A DNA stretch of 64,000 nucleotides from Stercorarius parasiticus. Its lineage: Eukaryota > Chordata > Aves > Charadriiformes > Stercorariidae. This document shows, in pieces, positions 1 to 13,400 of this stretch; the stretch's first letter is position 1; every line of letters begins with the position of its first letter. The translations under genes were made by a program, and so were the position numbers. The stretch covers positions 822,805 to 886,804 of the forward strand of contig VWZL01000360.1 in NCBI GenBank assembly GCA_013396915.1. Direction: 5' to 3'. The notes beneath the pieces are model-generated. The model saw nothing but the letters and a program-made list of their open reading frames with translations, was not told where the DNA came from and searched no databases.

Positions 1-156
1 GATGACAGTAAAAGTGACAGTGGAGACTTCCTTGGTGCATTCCTTGATGTTACAGATAAGCAAGACATTATCTAAAGTGCCCTCATTAGCCAGGGATGGG
101 ATGGCATGCTTGAACCTACTTCTACAAACTCAGAAAGGAGACAAACTTGGGAAAAA
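1..156 (+). CDS. HEATR1: HEATR1 exon a (partial, cut by window start)
   Basis: Reading begins at base 2 (MTVKVTVETSLVHSL) and ends LGKK, window residues 1-52, with donor gtaagt at 157. It matches the human UTP10-type N-terminal region near residue 269. Residue 52 (Lys) is split 2+1 across the intron. The true 5' edge of this exon is outside the window. Confidence 0.93.
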
Positions 157-3100
157 GTAAGTCTACATGAAATGGGTTTTCCACTTTTTAAAAGTTTAGA
201 CGGCACCTTGATAATGTGATTTTTTTTTTTTTTTTTATCCTCCTCATTAAAGGGATACTTTAATATCAGAAATTTTGGTAGTTGATATTTCAAAGGGCTT
301 GGAATTTTCTTTGCCTTACTTTGAAAATTTGTATGCTCACTACAGCTAAGGAGTCTGTTACCTTTTCGTCCCTCTCCTGCCCCTTCCCTCGGTAAAGGAT
401 TGCTGTAAATGTGCAAAACTGAATTCAGCCAGTAAGAGGTTTTCTTGAAAGTGGGAATCCTGGAAGAGAAGCCAGTATAATAACAGTAGTTCAAATTTGA
501 GGTTATTTGAATAGATTGGAAAAAAAGAAGTTCTGTCCCTTCAATAGAAGGGCTTTGAGTTCATATAGTTTAACACCTGAAGTGTAAGTGCTGCTATACC
601 ACCACTTCTTTGGTCCCACAAGTCCTTCTGGAAGTACGTGTAGTATTTCATTCCCATTGATTTGTCTGCCCTGATACAGTTAGTTTGTGCTGTTAACAAG
701 CGGTTGAACACGGTGATGGAAATCCCGCATGCTGCAGGGAGTTTGCTTGCTGGCAGAGAGGTTAGTGTGGGTATTCCAACAGAATACATCTTTGCTGGGA
801 TAAGTACAGTGATTACCTTCCACGTACTTGAACACAGTCATAGAAGAGGAAAGTGGGTTAAAAGATAAGGTGTGAGGAACTAGGTGGCATGCTTGATGCA
901 TTATGCAGCATCCAGCCAGGTGGGTATAAAAGGAGACAAGAAGAGACAAACTTTTTATTATCAGGAAGGGAAATTGCTTCTACTGTCTTTGAGGATCTCC
1001 TGTCATTGAGTTATTATTTCTCCTCCCTTCCTTCTACTGCCCCTGAGTAATAGATATGCTCCTTGCAATGTGAGGAAATCTCTTCATGCAATCCATACAA
1101 CTATATTTTTCTTGTACTACTTCGCAAAAACATATGTATGTTCACTGTACCATTGCAGCAGCTGTGCTCAACATGACTGGCATTACCCTGTTTTCTTGTT
1201 GGATATTAAATGTGCCAACAAACCTCTGGCAATAAGGAAGTGGAACCCTTTGAATCTTTTCAGAGTTTGTTTATAATGAGGCTGTTACCTGGTGCTGAAA
1301 ATTGAATCTTAGGAAGTCTGCATGGTTTGAAAGTGTTGGTAACCCAGACATGCATACATACTTTTTTTATTTTTTTGTTACCCTGTTCCATTGTGCAGGC
1401 CATTTAATTATCTGTGCAAAACCCCAGAACTGGTAACACTTCTGCAAGGCCTTTCAGCAGGCTATGATGTCTCTCCTCTTCTGCGTTACCTGTTGCCTCA
1501 CCTTGTTTGCACTGTCGTGAAAAGTGATACAGGTAAGTTAGCATACATTTTCACAATTTTGTTGAGTGTTAAGGACAAATGGCTGCGGTTAATGACATAG
1601 CTGTGTAATTTTAGTTGCTTCTGCCATTAAAACTGCACCAGTCCATGTGAAGACCTGATTGAGCTTTTGTGTGTGTGTTACTTTTTGTTTTTTCCAGGCC
1701 CTACAGAGGAGGCTGTTTTATGCATTGTTATAGATATATTGCTTTGATTTAGATGTTGGTTTGCAGTATTTTAGCAGTAACTTAATTTTGATGTATGAAA
1801 TTTCTGACTCTTAGAGATGTATTACAGTACTGCAAAATCATTTTTAGGTAGATTACATGTATTTCATATGTAGTTTAAGTAGTGGAGATCTATGTTTACC
1901 TCATGAATTTAATGTGCCTGGGAACAGTCTAGGACAGCAAGGCTGACTGGCATGTAGTAGTGGCACTGCACTAGTAAAACTGTTTGCATTGTGGTCTTGT
2001 AAATGCTGAATTGTGTTTGGGAAAGCTCTTTTGTTGCAAAGGTCCGGATTCACGCCAGGGAATGCCGTAGGGAGTTGCTGGCACAGGTTGTGGTAGCAGA
2101 TCTGGAACGTTCCAAAGCTTACTTGAATTTATTGGTAATAATACAGCCTTTGGCATTTTAATGACATTGGTATAAAGCATTGCTACCATTTCATGCAGAG
2201 TTACTGCTGATAATCAACTAACATAGTGGTCTTTAAGTTGTGTGTTTGGTTCACCAGATGATGATGCCTGTATAAGCTATTAGCTTTAATCAGTATGAGG
2301 GGGTTATTCTCAAACTATTGTTCATCTTTTATGATTACATGTTGTCCTTAGAGGAACAAGAAGAATCTGAGGAGACAGACAATCAGATTTACGTCAGACA
2401 TCTTGAAGCTATTATTCAGAGTATACCGCTGGAAAAGGATTTAGATCACCTGTTGGCTTCGTGAGTTAACTTTGATTATTTTTCTTCTGCAGTACTGTAG
2501 TAATTTCTGGTTTAATAACAACTAATTCCTGACAATGGCAGTAGTGTTATATGAGGATGTTTTTCTGAGTTCATAAGTTAACTCCAAACCTGGATTTTGA
2601 AGGTGAAACATTCAGTAATCCACAAGAGCTATGCTTTTAGCACTTGTGGAGGGTACTTGTAGGACAGAGTGAAATTCCAGGCCAGAAGCAAATCTGTGCT
2701 TTATAATGTTGATGAAAACTGTACTATCCAAAAAATGCTGGCTTTTTCTTTTGTTTGTAATTTTAGCAAGTTTCTTGAAGAGTTTATCTCCTGTGGTACA
2801 GAGATTGAATCTGATACCGCCAAAATGGCTGCACTCAATCAAAAGATGCTTCCTCTTATCAGACTTCTTGAGACAAAGTAAGTTCCATTTTCCTATGACA
2901 GACCCACAGTCTGTAGAGTGGTGATGTCATCTATGCTCTTGGCTTGTTGGGTGTAGTAAGCACAATATTCTTGCCCAATTAAATACAGTAAAAATAACTG
3001 ACTCCTAATCTTTGTTCAGATTTTATTTTACTGATCTGTCCTTTTGTTATAACTGTAATACGTGAATGCAGACCTACTGGCTTTGTAAAATTGTTTGTTG

Positions 3101-6100
3101 TGTAGCATGACCTTTTCTGCTCATTATTTATTTACTCTGGTGGTCTGCATATCATTCATCTGTGTTAAGACTTAATGGTTGATTGCCTTTGCAAAGCTAC
3201 TTAAAATAGCTGGTTCAGATGAGTGCGTGTGCATTCGGCTTCCTGTATTTCCCTAGTAAATACGTGTTCTTCTGTAATGCTCTGTGGAAAACTTTGGGGG
3301 TTTTGTCTGTTGGCAGATATCCTAAAGCCTTAGACTCTGTGTTGGAGAAGCATCTGGAAAATTGCACAGATGAGGCTGAGCAAAATCTTTTTCACCAATT
3401 TATTTCTCTTTCATTAAGCTGTGGCAAATACAAGGTAGGTAGAAGCTCAGTTCATGGTCCTAGCTCTTACCTGCTTGTACTGTCAGAATGCTGATATTTT
3501 GGCAAAGTTCTGCTCTCTCTTCCTCTTTCTAAACAAAATCTCTACCGTTCTCACCAAAACAAAAAAAACCCAACTTATTTAAATGTGATATGGAGGTGAG
3601 GCTTGATCAAAACTATGGTAAAATCAAAAGCTGTCAGATCCTTTAAGTTCGTGTTTACCATAAACAGTGTGAGCTTTTTTTCATGGTTAAGATTTATACA
3701 TTTCCGCCTGCCTCGATTGCTATCAATGTTTTTTTTCCTTAGGAACATGGCCACTACATATACTGTAGTGGTCAATAGTGACAACATGGTAGTGCCCAGC
3801 AAGACCTCATCTTACTTACAGATTTTGTCAGTGTCAGAGTTGTCTGTTTTGGTAAAGTTGACAAAACACTTTATTGCTGTTGAGAGAAGGTGGCTCCGTC
3901 CATTTTCTTGCATTGATTTTATGAACGTTTGCAGTCAGGAACATGGAAGAATAGAGTGGTTACAGAGTTCTTCCTGTGCCATTTCTGAAGAGCAATTGAA
4001 ACTCGGCCTAATGCAGAATAACCATGAATGCAACAGATCTGTCCAAGGAATTTATTATTAAGAGATGGTTAGTAGTATGGCTGTTGTTTGCAATGATTCG
4101 AAAACTGATAGCTCATAGGAAAAGATGATAAACTACATAAATAAGTGTTTAATGTATTTTTGTACTGATTTAATGAAGGCACAGATTCTGTGACTGAATA
4201 ACAAGTGGATTAACAGTAAAACAAGGCATGCAGAACAAAGGCATGTGACTCTTCTAGCCTTTAAAGTTCCTGAGATAAGTGCACACAATTGGACTGGCAG
4301 GGATGCCTTTTTAACAGTTTCTATCTGTGCTCTGTCACACTGACATTGTCACTAGAGCTTTCTCAGAATCCTTAGATAAGCGTAGTGCTTTTTGAGGCTA
4401 AAAATGTGTCTGTGGCTTACTGTACTTTTCAAGCTATATTCCAAAAACTGTCTGCCAAAGTGAAGAAGACCAAATTTGATATAGTTATACAACATCATTG
4501 TTCCCCAATTGAAGCTTTTTGAGTCTGAATTATACAGGTTTTCTTCTGGTACAAAATATCGCTGAAAGAATTTCTCCTGTTATCCTTATATATATACACT
4601 GAAATATTTTTAACATACAGTGGATCACTCTGAAATCTGTATTTCAGTTTCTGGAAGACTCTGATACCTCCCTTCTGCTTAGTTTGAATCATCCTCAGCC
4701 AGCTGTGCGGGTCCTGGCTCTTCAGCATTTGAAAGATGTTATTGAAACATCAAAGGTTTGTGTCCTGAATCTCTCACCTACGGAACTGACTTAATATATA
4801 ATGTCTTCAAAAAGCTGTTTGCCACACATTTCAGTTGAAGACAGTATGTTAAACTATTCATATGTCATCCTCACTGTTTTTCATGGTGTTTTCAGTATGC
4901 TTCTGTCACCATTTTCCTGTATTCTGGAGTCTGGGTGTAGTTCTTGTTTATTAAACGGCTTGCAGTCTAAGATAAAAATCTAAGTTAATAGACACTTCTG
5001 TTTTTCTTTCTTTTGTTGTTGAAAGTTAGTCTGCATGTTATTTGAGTTTTAATTTAGATGATGCTACCACTTCTCTTGTACTAGGATTTAGATATTTCAT
5101 TAAAAGCCTGTAAATTGTGCTGCCAACAAATGATTATTTTTTCTTTGGGCTCTTTTTTTCCTTTATTTTTTCAGGAAGGCTTTGATCAGTCTTTCATAGA
5201 AGAAGCAATTTTTGATCGGCTCAAGGATGACAACAGAGATGTTGTAATGTCTGCTCTCAGTTCTTTGGAGGTAAGCGTGTATGTTTTGATACATCAGGTG
5301 AGGTTTTAGCTGGTCTTGAATATGTGTGCCTGGAATGTATTCTTTGTAATTGCCCTTCTTCTGCTCATGTCCTTAGGGTACGGCTTTTGTCCTTTAACAG
5401 GATGAAGCAGCAGAAATTTAGGAGGCTTGTGTTGTTTACCTCCTCACAATTCCCCCCCAAATCTCTGCTTTCTGATCTTTCCCAAAGTGTTTGCAGTTAA
5501 CCTGAATTTATCGGTGGGTTTTTATGTAGCTACTAAAGCAGACTTTAATCTTTGATTATTATTTGAAGTGTGCTTCCTGCTTATCCTGTACATTTTTCTA
5601 GAAAAACGTAAGCCATGTCATCTGCCTTTTGGATGGAAAAAGGTGCAGTGACAAGTCATTACGCCAGTGAGAAGTGCTCAGTTGAGTTTTTCCATATGAG
5701 AGTCATTTGGTCAGTTGATAGTGGCGAAGTCCTGAACTGAAGCTCAGGTTTACTGGATAGGACTCTGGTATGCATTGTACTGATTGTTTCCAGCTAGAGT
5801 AACGGTCTCTCTTTATTGCTTCTGCTAGTGGTAGCAGAGAATATTATTAGCAGTAGTATAATTGGTCTTGTGTGTTTATTCATTCTCAATCACTAAAAAA
5901 TAGGAATAAAAGCATGTGAGTGTTTTTTATTTTATCATACAGATGCTATGTAAAGTAAAAGCAATTCTTGTTTAAAGTGTTTTGCTTATTGTTTATCAAT
6001 TTTACCAAACGTGCCTGTATTTGATAAATTCTCCATGCTTTAACATATCAAGAGGGCATACTGGGCAGCCTTCTAACTTCTGTTTGCTCTGATAATATTT

Positions 6101-7424
6101 TTATTATGTGATCATCAATACGAGTGCAGTTAGTGATGTGTGATCCATTTTTCCACTTGGTGTAGCACATGGATTCTCCACTATGATATGGTAAATTATT
6201 TTGTATTTTATTATACTTCTATGTCTTTTTCGTGATTACTTTTCAGATTTTCAGGAAACAAGTCAATCCAGAAGTAGTGGTATCAAGTCTTTTGAACATC
6301 TTCCAGAGAGCTGATCTTTCAAAGGATGGAAAATGGTATGTTTGGGCCTTTTTCCCCTCTACGTTCCTTCTCTTTAAGTTAATTTTTAAAAATGTAACTT
6401 TAAAAAAATACTTCCACTTCAGACACTTTTTGTTACACTGTATCTATGCTGAGTTACAAGAGAAATGTTTAATTATTTGCATACTATTTCCCATGAGTTC
6501 CTTATTTGTTCTCACTGATATTTGGATGCAGAAAATTGACATGTAAAATGGAGAACAAATCAAAGAAATGTTACTGGTATGATTGAGCAATGGGTTTTCA
6601 GCATCACTTGTTCTCTTTTAGGTACAAGGTTCTGGAGCGAGCAATAAAAATTTTAGTCAAAGAGGAGATTTTGAAAGAGAAAAAAGAACTGCTAGATGAA
6701 GCAGTAATGCGATTGTTACCTTTTATGGTAATCACTAACGCAAATTCCAAATCTTCAGATTGGAAAATGGCCATTTGTCTGTCGGAATCTGGTCCCTGCT
6801 CCTTACACCCTTTATTGAAAGGTTGGCCAGAAGGTAAAGCATTAATTGTAACTAATTCAGTAAAAGAAAAATTGCAACAATTTAGGACCCCATGCTTATT
6901 GAACCTAAACACTTATTGAAGGAGACTGGCTGTCATTAACAAGCTATCATGGTATGAGTGTCAATCGAGTTCTTTAAAAACCTCTTGATCAAGAAATTGG
7001 CTAGTATGTTTCTGACTGTTTCTAAATATTATTGAGCCACCAGGTTTTTAATATGTGATTTGTATTCTGGTTATTTGTGTGATTGTATCTGATTTGTATC
7101 TGTGATTAGCATCTGATTATTATTTTTTACCTTGGAACAGATCTTGAAGAGGCAATTAAATCTAGCAAGTCTGAAGAGTTGATTGGAGCAGCCAACAAGA
7201 AAATGATTCTGCTGTTTTCGAAAAACATGACTTCAGGGGACTCTTCCTTACTACTGCAAATGGTATGAGTACTGTGTTACCCTTACCTTAAGAGATCTTA
7301 CTTTCCACGTGATCACTGTAGTAGAACAAACGTGATATAGAAGTACTTCCTTGACGATTCCATGATTCTACTTTGTATGTGCTCTTCTTGGCATTAGTAT
7401 GCCATCATCAAGCTGCAAGGCAAA

Positions 7425-7461
<37 letters not shown>

Positions 7462-10400
7462 GCACACACATATTTTGGAGTTTTATCTAGATTGTATTGG
7501 TGTTTGTTATTATATATAAATAACAAATAATTATATTAATTATATATTCATTTATATACATAAAATATATTTATATATTTTATGTATATAACATATTATA
7601 TATTTATATTATTATATAAATATTATAGATGTTTATCTAGATTTATATTGGGGTTTGTTATTATATGTAAAAACAAACCCCAATACAACCTAGATAAAAC
7701 CCCAGTAAAATCTAGTAAAAAAGCAGAGGGAAAAGAAGAAACGAAGCTATTACCTATTTGGACAAATGATTAGTGTAACTAAATTCCAGGAATTTTTCAT
7801 TTCCTGAAAAAAAATACCTAGAGAATAAACAAGTATACCTGTGGGTAATTCATAGAAACAGATGTTTGTGTATTCTTAGGGTTTGAAGAGTACCATTACA
7901 GCAGACAGTAATTTGTTAAAGATGGTAAAGGTAACAAGGATTTAATTGGACATGTAAATGAAACACAGTGTAAAGTCGTAGTGAAGACCCACTGTCTTAC
8001 AGACTTTTTATTGTTGTTTTTCCTCCACTCCCTTTTTTAAGGTGGATGATCTGATACTCGTTGCTGAAACGGAATCTGACAGCGTGAGACAGAAAGTAAC
8101 TACTCATATAATTGGTTCAGTGCTTGTTCAGTGCTGCTGTAATACACAGATGAAGGAAAGTTATTTTTCAGTGGCTCTCAGAGTATTGCGTTTCTTGGAT
8201 AAAAAAATAAAAAATCTGAGAGCTTGTGATTCTGCAGAGGTAAGATGTAAATAGTTTGGAGAGGGCATTGTCTTTGTAACGGAGAAATCTTTTTTTTTTT
8301 GCCAGAGAGCAAGAAGTTCAGAAACCTTGAGGAGGACTGAAAATCTCGCCTTTGTATCTTTTCAAAACAAAACCACTCATTTGTCAGCAGTACTAGAAGC
8401 TGCCATTAGGAATTGCTTTTATGTTTTAACCACTCTATTGGGTTTGCATTAAAAAATTAAAAACTGCAGAGATTTAGGCTGACATCCCACCTGATTGAGT
8501 GTTTTAGTGCTGTGGGCTTGGCACAAAGTTTGGGGCATTTCTGCCAACTAACCTGTGGCATCTTGTGGTGTCGCCGTTTGATTTACGAATATCAGGGGGT
8601 TTAGTCCTTGAGTAAAGGTTTTGCTGGCTTGTTCAATAGGGGAAAGAAGGAAATGCAGCTGAGTATGAAAAAGGGCTTATGCTAAGAGCGATCCCAGAGG
8701 AGGGCCAGAGGGCTGGAACACCTCTCCTATGAAGAAAGGATGAGTTGGGGTTGTTCAGCTGGAGAAGAGAAGGCTCCAGGGAAACTTATTGCCGCCTTCC
8801 AATATTTACAGGGGGCATATAAGAAAGTTGGAGAGGCTTTTTATGAGGCCCTGTAGCGACAGGACAAGGGCCAATGGTTTTAAGCTGAGAGAGGGTAGAT
8901 TTAGCTTGAAAATAAGGAAGATTTAAGGAATTCTTTACTATGTCAGTGGTGAGGCACTGGAACAGGTTGTCTGGAGAAGCTGTGGATGTATTCCCTCTCT
9001 GGAAGTGTTCATGGTCAGATTGAGTGGGGCTTTGAGCAACCTGGTCTAGTGGGAGGCGTCTCTGCTCATGGCAGGGGGGCTGGAACTAGATGATCTTTGA
9101 AGATCCCTTCCAACCCAAACCATTCAGTCATTCTATGAATTGCAGGCTCAAGCAAATCCTTGCAACAATATTGAAAGTGTTGTTCCTGAATTTGTTGGTT
9201 AGGATTTGTTGCACTGCTCCGTAAGAAGTTGTATTGGCACTTGTTGCGAGGTAACATAGAGGCAGAGGGAGGAGCCATCAGAGAGGCAAGCACTACGTTC
9301 AGAAAGGGTATTTCTGCATCTTTCTGCTACCTTTTTTTGCTTTATTTTTATCCATATTTCCTGCTGGGGTTTTCTTGGTTTATTTTGTTGTTGAAACAGT
9401 TTGGGTTTTTTTGTGTATAAGAAACCTGTGTGAGCGGGGCATGTGTGTGCACCCCCTCACACACACATAGCAATACATGGTAATTAGTTATTCTGACCTC
9501 AGATTATTCCATTAAAGAGTTTTTATATATACAAATATCTGAAAGATATGGATTATGTTGCTGGAAGAGAGATAAATGAAAGGTTTAAACTGAATGTGCA
9601 CAAAATGCTGTAACTCCTAATCCATTTGAAGACATATTTTAGGGAGATTGGTCTTCATTCTTCTATTACCTCACTTATGTACACTGTTAATTATGGTAGT
9701 AAGAGCTGGCATAGTTTTTAAAATACAAGTTTAAATATAAAATCAGAAATGTAATTCACTTCATAAGGATACCTCTTTTGAGGTTGGAATTTAGGTACTT
9801 CTGATTTTAGTGATAAATTTCTGTCTTCTGTTGGCTGAAATTATGACAGTATACATTAAAATGAATTTTCCTTCACAGGAAGCTCCCCTAAATTGGTCTG
9901 TTGAAACAACAGAGGAAACTTTGGTGCCTAATGACTTGTTGACTGCATATATAGAAAAGCTGAATAGTGATCAGACTGCTTATGCAGAGGAGTCAGCTAT
10001 GTTTCTGTTCTTATTGAAAAACTTCATTAATGGCCTAAAACCTCCTCTGTCCTTTTCTAAAGGTAGGTGTTAAGGTTTTGACTGTCTTTTATATCAATGA
10101 AGCAAAGGAAGGTTTATTTTTTTTGTCTTCAGAAGTTGTTGGAAACAAGCCAGCCTTGCTTCCCCTAACCTTCCTTTGTTGTTACTCAGATCTGTAAAGA
10201 TGGCTAACTTGTGAAAACAAGAAATCGGATAAATGTATTGTGTTCTTTTAACTAGAAATGCCTGTTCGCTCTTTGTTTCTGAAATTCTTCATGTGCATCC
10301 ACTCTGTCTCATTTATAACCTGTATTTTTTAGAGGAAACTTGGTGGAATCCCGAATCTCTGAATCAAGATAGCCAAGATTACCTGCACGTCCTTTTGGGG

Positions 10401-13400
10401 CTGTTTGACCTGCTTGTCTGTGGAGCTACTGAGGGAAGCAATGCTGTTCAGTACAGAGCACTGATGAACCTCTTACTCAAGGTATTATTTTTGCATTTGT
10501 TGCCCTGAATTACTAGTCATCAATTATTATGCAGTTACATAATTTTAAGGAAAACGGAGAAAAATGGAGCACTGATCATGCAACACTGCTTGTGGCATGC
10601 TAGTGCTGTGGGCAGAAGAAAGTCTAAGCTTCAGCTTATTAGTTAACCCTAATTAAATGTAGTAATAGGGAACTAAAGTGAAAAACCAATAAATGGACCA
10701 GTTGAAGCAAAGGTGAAAAGATAGCACTGATTTGCAGGACCAGGTCAAGAGCTTGAAGTTTGAGCTAAAAGTTTTGATCCTATCTGGGAGCAAAGTTGCT
10801 CTGTAAAATGCATTAGTTTTTAAATACAAAAATTGAAAGGAAGACTTTTAGAACGCATTGCATATTTCCATATAATATCATCTCATGTTTTCTCACCCAC
10901 ATCAAGTGATACATTTTTGTGAAGAGAATAAGGGATTTTGGCAGTCTCGATTTTAGATGGCAGGGAGTAATAACTGTACATTCTGAGGCAAAGAGAAGCA
11001 AGTAATTGACACAAAGCCGCTGTTACTGGAATTTGACACTGTTTCATCAAGAACAGCACGTGACAAACACAAACAGAGGAAGCAAAGAGCAATGATTTAA
11101 TAACAAAACTTGTTTCTGGCATTAATTCTTGTATGTAACTTTGTCTAATTATCAGTCGCTCCAAGATCTATTGAAATTGTACTGACACTGAACTGTTAAA
11201 GAGATTGATTCAGTGCCTGGCTAGTTAAAGGCTGTCAGCAGGCAAGGATGGATGTTATTTTGGTGGGATTTTTGGCTGAGCAAACTGGGTAATATTGTAC
11301 AGAAGAAGAGAAGAAGATGGGAGGAGGAACTACAGAAAATTTGTGAAATGGGATTAGTGATGTCCTAGGACCTAGCGAAGGCAACAGCTGCAGTAATCAT
11401 TTACTTCTTTCACTTGTGGAGTACTGCTGATTTTGAGGGTGTTTAACTTGAAAGAGACAAGGACGTTATTTTTGCCCACTCTAGCAGTTAATATAACTAG
11501 AACCTAGATCTTGGTGGACTTGTGGAAAAGAGAATAGGCAAGAGTATGTCAGAAGCTGTGTCAGTTGTTCTGGCGAGCTGTGTTCGGTCCATAGGATTTT
11601 GAGAGCGTGCTTCTGTTTGCATGAAGAGCTCTTAGGATTCCAGAGAGCATCTTACAGACAGAAAGCATGCCAGCTATTGACAGATCATGTAGTGAGCAAG
11701 AAGTTTAAATTGATTTGGGATACTATTAGGAGGCAATATAACTTCTTCAAAATCAGAAGCTGTCCTCATTAAATTTTGACAGAAAGGTCCTAAAGCAAAG
11801 TTGAGGTAACTGGATGTAGATGTGTGAAAAACTGAATTGAATCTTCTTGGAGCAGCTATTGCTATTGCAGGGGAGATGGGGGAAAAGGCACCTTGACCTG
11901 TGTCTGCAGTTGTCAGTGATACATGTATGATTCAGAGTTTGTTAACTTTTTGGTCCGTGCTCTATTATTATAAAGCCTTTACGGCCAATCCAGGACAAAT
12001 TCTAAGAATAAAGTTTAGTGTGAATATTCAGCATAGAAAGCTGTGCTGTACAAGAAAATTGGTTGCCCAGCTCTTCTGAGATGCTGTTTCATAGACTTCT
12101 GAAAATCACTTTGTATGACTGATGAAAAAATCAGGGCTTATGTAGAGCACTTTCAATATTAAGATTAGTGCTGCACAAAACAGGATATAGAAGTTCTTTA
12201 TTTTGCATATAACAATTTTCTTCTGCAGTTGACATACTATATAAATGTGCGTATGGATGTGTTTTCAGTATGTTATGATTAAAAAAAAAATTCCTTGTAT
12301 TTACATACCTATTGACTACAAATTATCCGTTAAACTAAGCCAGCTGTTAAGCAACATGTGGACTTTTATATACGTGCAAGTACTGTTTACCCAAAAGCAT
12401 CTACTCAATAACTTTTTCTTCCTAAAAGACAGTGTTTCTGACTTTGTAGTTCTCTTTCTGTGTACTCCTTTGATTTGGGTAGTTTATCAAATGCTGTGAG
12501 TAGTAGTTTGTAAAGTAAATTAAAGTTATTAACCAAGTGCTTTTCTCTTTTTTCTTTTTTTTTTTTCTTGTTAAATTTAAGGTACATCTAAAAGATTCAG
12601 AGATTCTCTTCAAATTCCTTTCAATTTTGTGGACTCACAGTTACAACCTGTCAAATCATCTGAACTATGAAATCAGTGCAATGCTACAGACTCAATCTTT
12701 ATACATTGGCTATGCACTGCTTGAATCACTGACATACCAAAAAAAGAAGCAGCTGCTGTCACCATCATCTCCAGGTAAAGTAAAACAGTATCTATCTCTC
12801 ATCTTAAGACTTAATCACAGTATTTTTTTTTTTGTTTTGTGCTATTTTACTGTATTTTATACCATGAAGGATATATATGGCCATTTATGTTCTACTGCAC
12901 TAGGCTGAGACAGCTCTTTCTTGCTGATTCACTGCTGCAGTTACTAGCCCAAGCTTGGAAGTAGCTGAAGCCACTTTTTTTTTTTAATCTTAGAAGTGTT
13001 AAAAACTTAAAAGTTTTTAACTTTTAACTTAAAAGTTAAAAATTCTGCTATGCTGAAGAAGTCAGTTACGGCACCTTACTTTCTGTGCAGTATAAGGATG
13101 TGGCAATCAGTAGCAATGTATGAACTCTCTGAGCTTAAGCACGAATATAAGGACTGTGATGAAGAAGTTCAGTGCCATGGATCTGTGAGATTCACATTGG
13201 TTTTGTGTAGTCTAGAGATTTATAGTAAAAAAATACGAGGTTTTCACTTTCTAGTGAAAAAAGATGACGAATTAAATTCCAAACATAAAAATGTAAATTA
13301 AAGTAATGTAAAGTAATTCCAAAGACACATGCGGAAAAATTCTGGCCACTCAGTGTATTCTGTTGTCTTTTCCTCCTCCTTCCCTCACTGTTTTTGCAGT

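Noticed and set aside
662..868. Open frame on + near the window start considered as a HEATR1 exon
   Set aside because: The exons at 1-156 and 1399-1532 join directly in frame (Lys split 2+1) and match the family without it.
3603..4061. 152-codon open frame on + inside a HEATR1 intron
   Set aside because: No family resemblance, odd composition and flanked by true HEATR1 exons; most likely chance.
12120..12180. C-box-like TGATGAAA as a box C/D snoRNA in the largest HEATR1 intron
   Set aside because: No D box or terminal stem at the right spacing; no other snoRNA or tRNA signature convinced me anywhere in the window.
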